Source of the DNA: Phoebastria nigripes
Lineage: Eukaryota; Chordata; Aves; Procellariiformes; Diomedeidae
DNA: 64,000 bases
Direction of reading: 5' to 3'
NCBI GenBank assembly: GCA_035582835.1
Contig: JAYKAV010003125.1
Location: 62,001 to 126,000, forward strand
Every line of letters starts with the position of its first letter. Position 1 is the stretch's first letter. Below the pieces are notes generated by a model, which saw only the letters and a program-made list of their open reading frames with translations, had not been told where the DNA came from and made no database searches. Below are positions 60,001-64,000 of this stretch, one piece after another. Position numbers and translations under genes: made by a program.

Positions 60001-63000
60001 GACAGAAATTCATTCTGCATGATGAAGATGACATTCACCAGAACACAAAATTATCCTAAACACATTGGCTGAGTTTAAACCTTGCTCCATTAATTTCAAC
60101 CCTCTGTGGATGCACAGGCCAAACATCAGTAACCTGCAAGATTTGTTAAAGGCTTTACTCTTCTAATTCCCACTGGGGTATTTTAATGTTGACAGCTGTT
60201 AAAATTCTCAAACTGGAGCTTCACATCCGTATTCTCTTCCTCACAGACACCTGTAATGGGATTCATCTGTTTTCTTTGTTATTCCCTCTGCTCATTTAAA
60301 TGTAATGTGCATTTTTTATCACACCACTGGATTAACTTTTATATAAATTATGAAAATGCACAGATAGACACACACACTCATACATTTGTCCCAGAAGAAC
60401 ACAGCATGGGATTTTGGTTTTGAACATAAAGCTGACCAAAGATAAATAGAGTACTATAATCTTCATGCCTTTCTTTAAAACAAAAGAAAATTTTTATTAT
60501 GTGGCCAGTAAGGTGTGGCCTTTTGAAGCTCCTCCGGAGATTGTCATCTTCCCTATCCCCTCATCATTGAGCGATGTTCCAGAAGTGGAGGAACTCGTTC
60601 CATTTATACTTCTGGTGTTTTATTACCAGTCACAGGCTCCCTCCCTGCCCCTCCAGTCCATCTCTTCTGATTTATATTAGCTGGAATCATGGCTTTGCTA
60701 AATTTTTTCCTGGGAGGGGTTAGCCAGATATCAGGTGGGTATTGTATTGCTTCAGGGATTATGCATTTCCAGGGCCTTTGTTCTGCAAATGATGTGTTAA
60801 TGGGATGTCTTAATGGGTGTTTTAACCTGATGTCTGATTGAGATTCCTATTGAACCAGTCTTGTCTGACTTGGTTCATCTACAGTGCAGGCAATTCAGGA
60901 TGCCAGCTTTGTATTTGCACTTGAGTTGACTCAAATATAGCTTGGGTACAGTGGTTGGTAAAGCTGAGGGAGGGTGGCTGAACAGTCTGAGACAGAGCTG
61001 TTAAGCCATACAAAGTTTTCTGCTGCCACAACTATGTTCTTTGTGACACCTCACTCAGCCCATTTGAAGTGGTGTTGGTGAGTCTCAACTGTACTGTGGT
61101 CCCAACAGTGATCATCACAGAATAGATCTAGCACATGAATTAAAAGTATGAAATTAGCTGAGATGTAGTCATTAAGAATCTAATCTGCAGAAGATGCATG
61201 CTGCAATGCTGGTCAAATTAAATTCTAGTAGGAAGTCGGGCTTGTATGTATCTTATTTAATTCCCTTCCTCAGTGAGCAGGGAGAAAAAGAATAACTTAA
61301 TCTAGATGAGTCAGTGTTATCTACCTCTCTGCAAATACTCTTCCCATACCAGCAGTGTTGCCCACTTAGCTGGAAGAAAGGCCTGCTGGTGTGATGACTC
61401 TGGGTATCATATTTGCTTTTACAGCCTGTATATGAGGCTGGCAGGCTGTTCGCTCATCAGTCAAGGGTGGCTTTTTGGGATAAAGTGATACTTAAGCGGT
61501 TAGATGAAGCGTGGTCCTTGTAGCTGTTGACAAGGATCGGGGTTAGACTTTGGTAATTTAGTAATTGATCTAGTGAGGAAAAACAGTAATGCAAAGAAAA
61601 GATGTAAAATACTTCATCTGAATAAAATCAATTCTAGTCTGCCCTGACTTGATTTTAGCTACTTAGGGAACTAGAAATAACATGCTGCTATTTTAACTGT
61701 GCAACTTTGGCCTTTTAACTCCAACCCATATTGTCGTTTTTCACTTTTACTACAGCTGCATGCAGAAGCCCAACCCAGATTTATAGTTTTGATATACATG
61801 TTCTTTTTTTTTTTACCTAGTTAACAAAAAATCCTGTAAAAAGTTTGCAGTGGGAGGTTGAAGAAAGGAAGGATTTTAATGAATCAAAGTCAGAAATATG
61901 GAGAATAAGCAACTTTCTAAAATTAGCCCTCAATGAAAATCAGATCAAGCAGAGCGTATATAGTACTTCTAGTAGAGCTAGAAACAAAGTATTTTCTTAA
62001 TTTCCATTCCAGTGTTTTCATTTACAAGGCCTTTCCCAAGTAAGTGACCAAGGTGTAATACTCAAAATACACAGGGAGAAGCATCAATCAGATAGAACAG
62101 AAGATTTATTTTGGAACAGTATAGATAACTTCAGTGTTACCAAAAAAAAAAAAAAAAAAATTCCTACAACATACTTGGTATGAATAATGAAGGTATGTTT
62201 TGAATCTTGTTTTTATTTTTGATGGTGTAAAACTCAATCATATTTGCTTATTTGAATAGGAAGATTTTGACGTCTCATATAAAGCCTTTTCCTGTCATAC
62301 TTTAAAAGCAAAGAGAGTGTACAGTTTCTAATAATAAAAATCTTTGCTCTTTTTTAACAGACACATATTAGTATGAAGATGTTACCCGTGCATCAAGCAT
62401 AAAGAATAATGTTGTCTTGTTATAATGTGTCAAAATATTCTTTAATGAGGAAAGGTATATAAAATGTACAAAGCAGGGTAAACCAGCTACTAATACCTTC
62501 ATTACTGTCTGTCAAAAAATGACAGTGCTATCAATGAGTGAGCTAGAAGGAATAAATGGACAGCTTATAGAAATCACTTTCACAGTGGTCTCTGAACACA
62601 GAAGTTGCAGTTTTAAGCCTTCAAATTTCAATGCAGCCATTTTGGCAATAACAACATACAAATGTGTTAGGTGTCAAAAATGTTTTACTCTTTATATTCC
62701 ATAGTTAGGCTTTGGAGTATTTTTTAGTTTTAAATACCTTTTGTGAACTATTAGTGTGTTCTACCCTTTAAAAATTGTTTAGCCGCTAGCATTATTCTGG
62801 ACTGCAGAATTCAACCTACTAATTACACTTCTAACAAGTATAGTTGTTGGGGTTTTGGCCTTTCAAAATTAAAGGACCTCTTTGTCTTGCTCGAGGCATA
62901 TCAGAGCATAATACCATGAACAAAATGCTGACCTGACCATTGGTCCCAGGACATGATGTTGGGGCATAACATTTTTGAGGCTCATTCCAGTAATAAATTA

Positions 63001-64000
63001 CAGTTTTGATGATGGTTCTGCTAACATATGGCACATAGAAAACACTTTTCATAGATTAAGCAACATAGCTTCCATTAAACCTCTGCAAGGACTAAAGAAC
63101 AGTAAGTTGTTAACCACCTAAGTGTTCATTTGTTGTACTTTCTGTTGAATTATTTAACACCTTCCTCCTTCCTGCTTCAAGGTATAATCTGCATTAGAAA
63201 TACTATTACTAATCGGGTTACCAAATCTTAAATCATATATATTGCTCCTGCTATTTTAAATCTGTACACGATGTTTACCTGAGAAGCAGTGAAAGGAGAC
63301 TATATTTCTCATAAATTAATTGATGAATATTTATATACCAGATGGTTTTTCAAGTGCTAGCCAAAACTGATGGTGTTTAAACCAGAGCAAATGACAAAGA
63401 TTGAAATAAGAAACTCATGAAAATACCTATGGAGGGGTAGTACATTTGTGACTTCTAACAGCCAAATTATTTATGGATTTGGAAGTACAGCTTGCCTACT
63501 GCTGATAAATTCTTGAGCTTCACATTCTTGATTGTGCATCTGATCTCACACTTAGCCTGTGCTTTTAAGAGAATGCTTATTGCTGTACATAGCACAAGAT
63601 TAGCAAAGGCTTGAACGTATGATGACTGCAGTAACANGAATATCTATCCACAGTATCTCTCAGAAGTAAGACTGACTCAGTGTCTCGTTTTGCTGTGCAC
63701 ACTTTGAAAGGCAAAATCTTTGTTTACTGGTTAAGGATTGAAGTCTGAGACATGGGGGAAGAGGGAGCAGGGGAAAGGTGATGGTTTATTTTAAAAGGTG
63801 CATTCCAGCCTTTACTTATGTCTATTTTATACAGTTTAAATTAGCTAAATTTCAGTACATTTGTTTTAATGTATTTGTCCAAGCAATCTGTCAATTATCT
63901 AGTAGCATTTGCTTACAGATTGAATTTTGGTGCCATCATCTGTTGACAGTGTATAGTTGCAACATGGGCAGATTGGGATCCTAAAACATCTAAGATTACA
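54055..64000. other. Apparently intergenic region
   Basis: No gene, RNA gene or well-preserved transposable element was recognised. It includes poly-T (54988-55006), poly-A (62141-62160) and three unexplained open segments (about 54053-54243 plus strand with 54392-54708 minus strand, 55983-56513 minus strand, and 58210-58542 plus strand). I looked for coiled-coil exons of MNS1 or TEX9, expected somewhere beyond this end, and saw none. Confidence 0.5.
62141..62160 (+). repeat. Poly-A run, 20 bases
   Basis: An uninterrupted run of A in the downstream region. I recognised no upstream retrocopy body, so a processed pseudogene cannot be claimed. Confidence 0.9.

Noticed and set aside
1..64000. 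CRISPR arrays, operons, bacterial-type promoters, tRNA or rRNA genes
   Set aside because: None seen; this is vertebrate nuclear DNA and no cloverleaf or rRNA signature was found by eye. Small snoRNAs or microRNAs in introns cannot be excluded without a folding search.

Overview
This is vertebrate nuclear DNA, most likely from a bird. It is AT-rich and intron-dominated, and it carries CR1 LINE 3' ends that finish in the avian-type ATTCTATG repeat (about 36.3-36.6 kb and 48.0 kb, with a more decayed copy at 13.5 kb). Scattered single N bases suggest a draft assembly.

The only gene I can support is ZNF280D (SUHW4), a C2H2 zinc-finger protein, on the + strand. I traced 18 coding exons from 2184 to the stop codon at 44926-44928. 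All introns are GT-AG and the phases fit at every junction, giving about 981 codons. The first coding exon(s), which encode the acidic N-terminus, lie upstream of the window. The protein runs from a disordered N-terminal region, enlarged here by a Pro-Val-Ser-Arg repeat, through a block of about nine zinc fingers (15.6-27.4 kb). A basic Ser/Thr/Lys/Asn linker sits between the seventh finger and the last ones. The C-terminus is acidic and Ser/Glu-rich and includes a strongly conserved stretch around [14 protein letters not shown]. Two very small exons (35946-35991 and 38965-39020) lie isolated in long introns and were placed by phase plus family similarity.

Introns: the 8.3-kb intron at 27606-35945 holds the most unusual item, a decayed, intronless, antisense coding relic of what appears to be a mobile-element protein (about 30.3-32.0 kb, minus strand). 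A MIR-like SINE remnant lies beside it. Other introns hold CR1 fragments, homopolymer and C-rich tracts, a microsatellite and a duplicated perfect palindrome.

Downstream (45.6-64 kb) I recognise no gene. In mammals MNS1/TEX9 lie beyond this end of ZNF280D, but I see no exon of either. A few open frames with exon-like features (54.0-54.7, 56.0-56.5 and 58.2-58.5 kb) are listed as low-confidence candidates.
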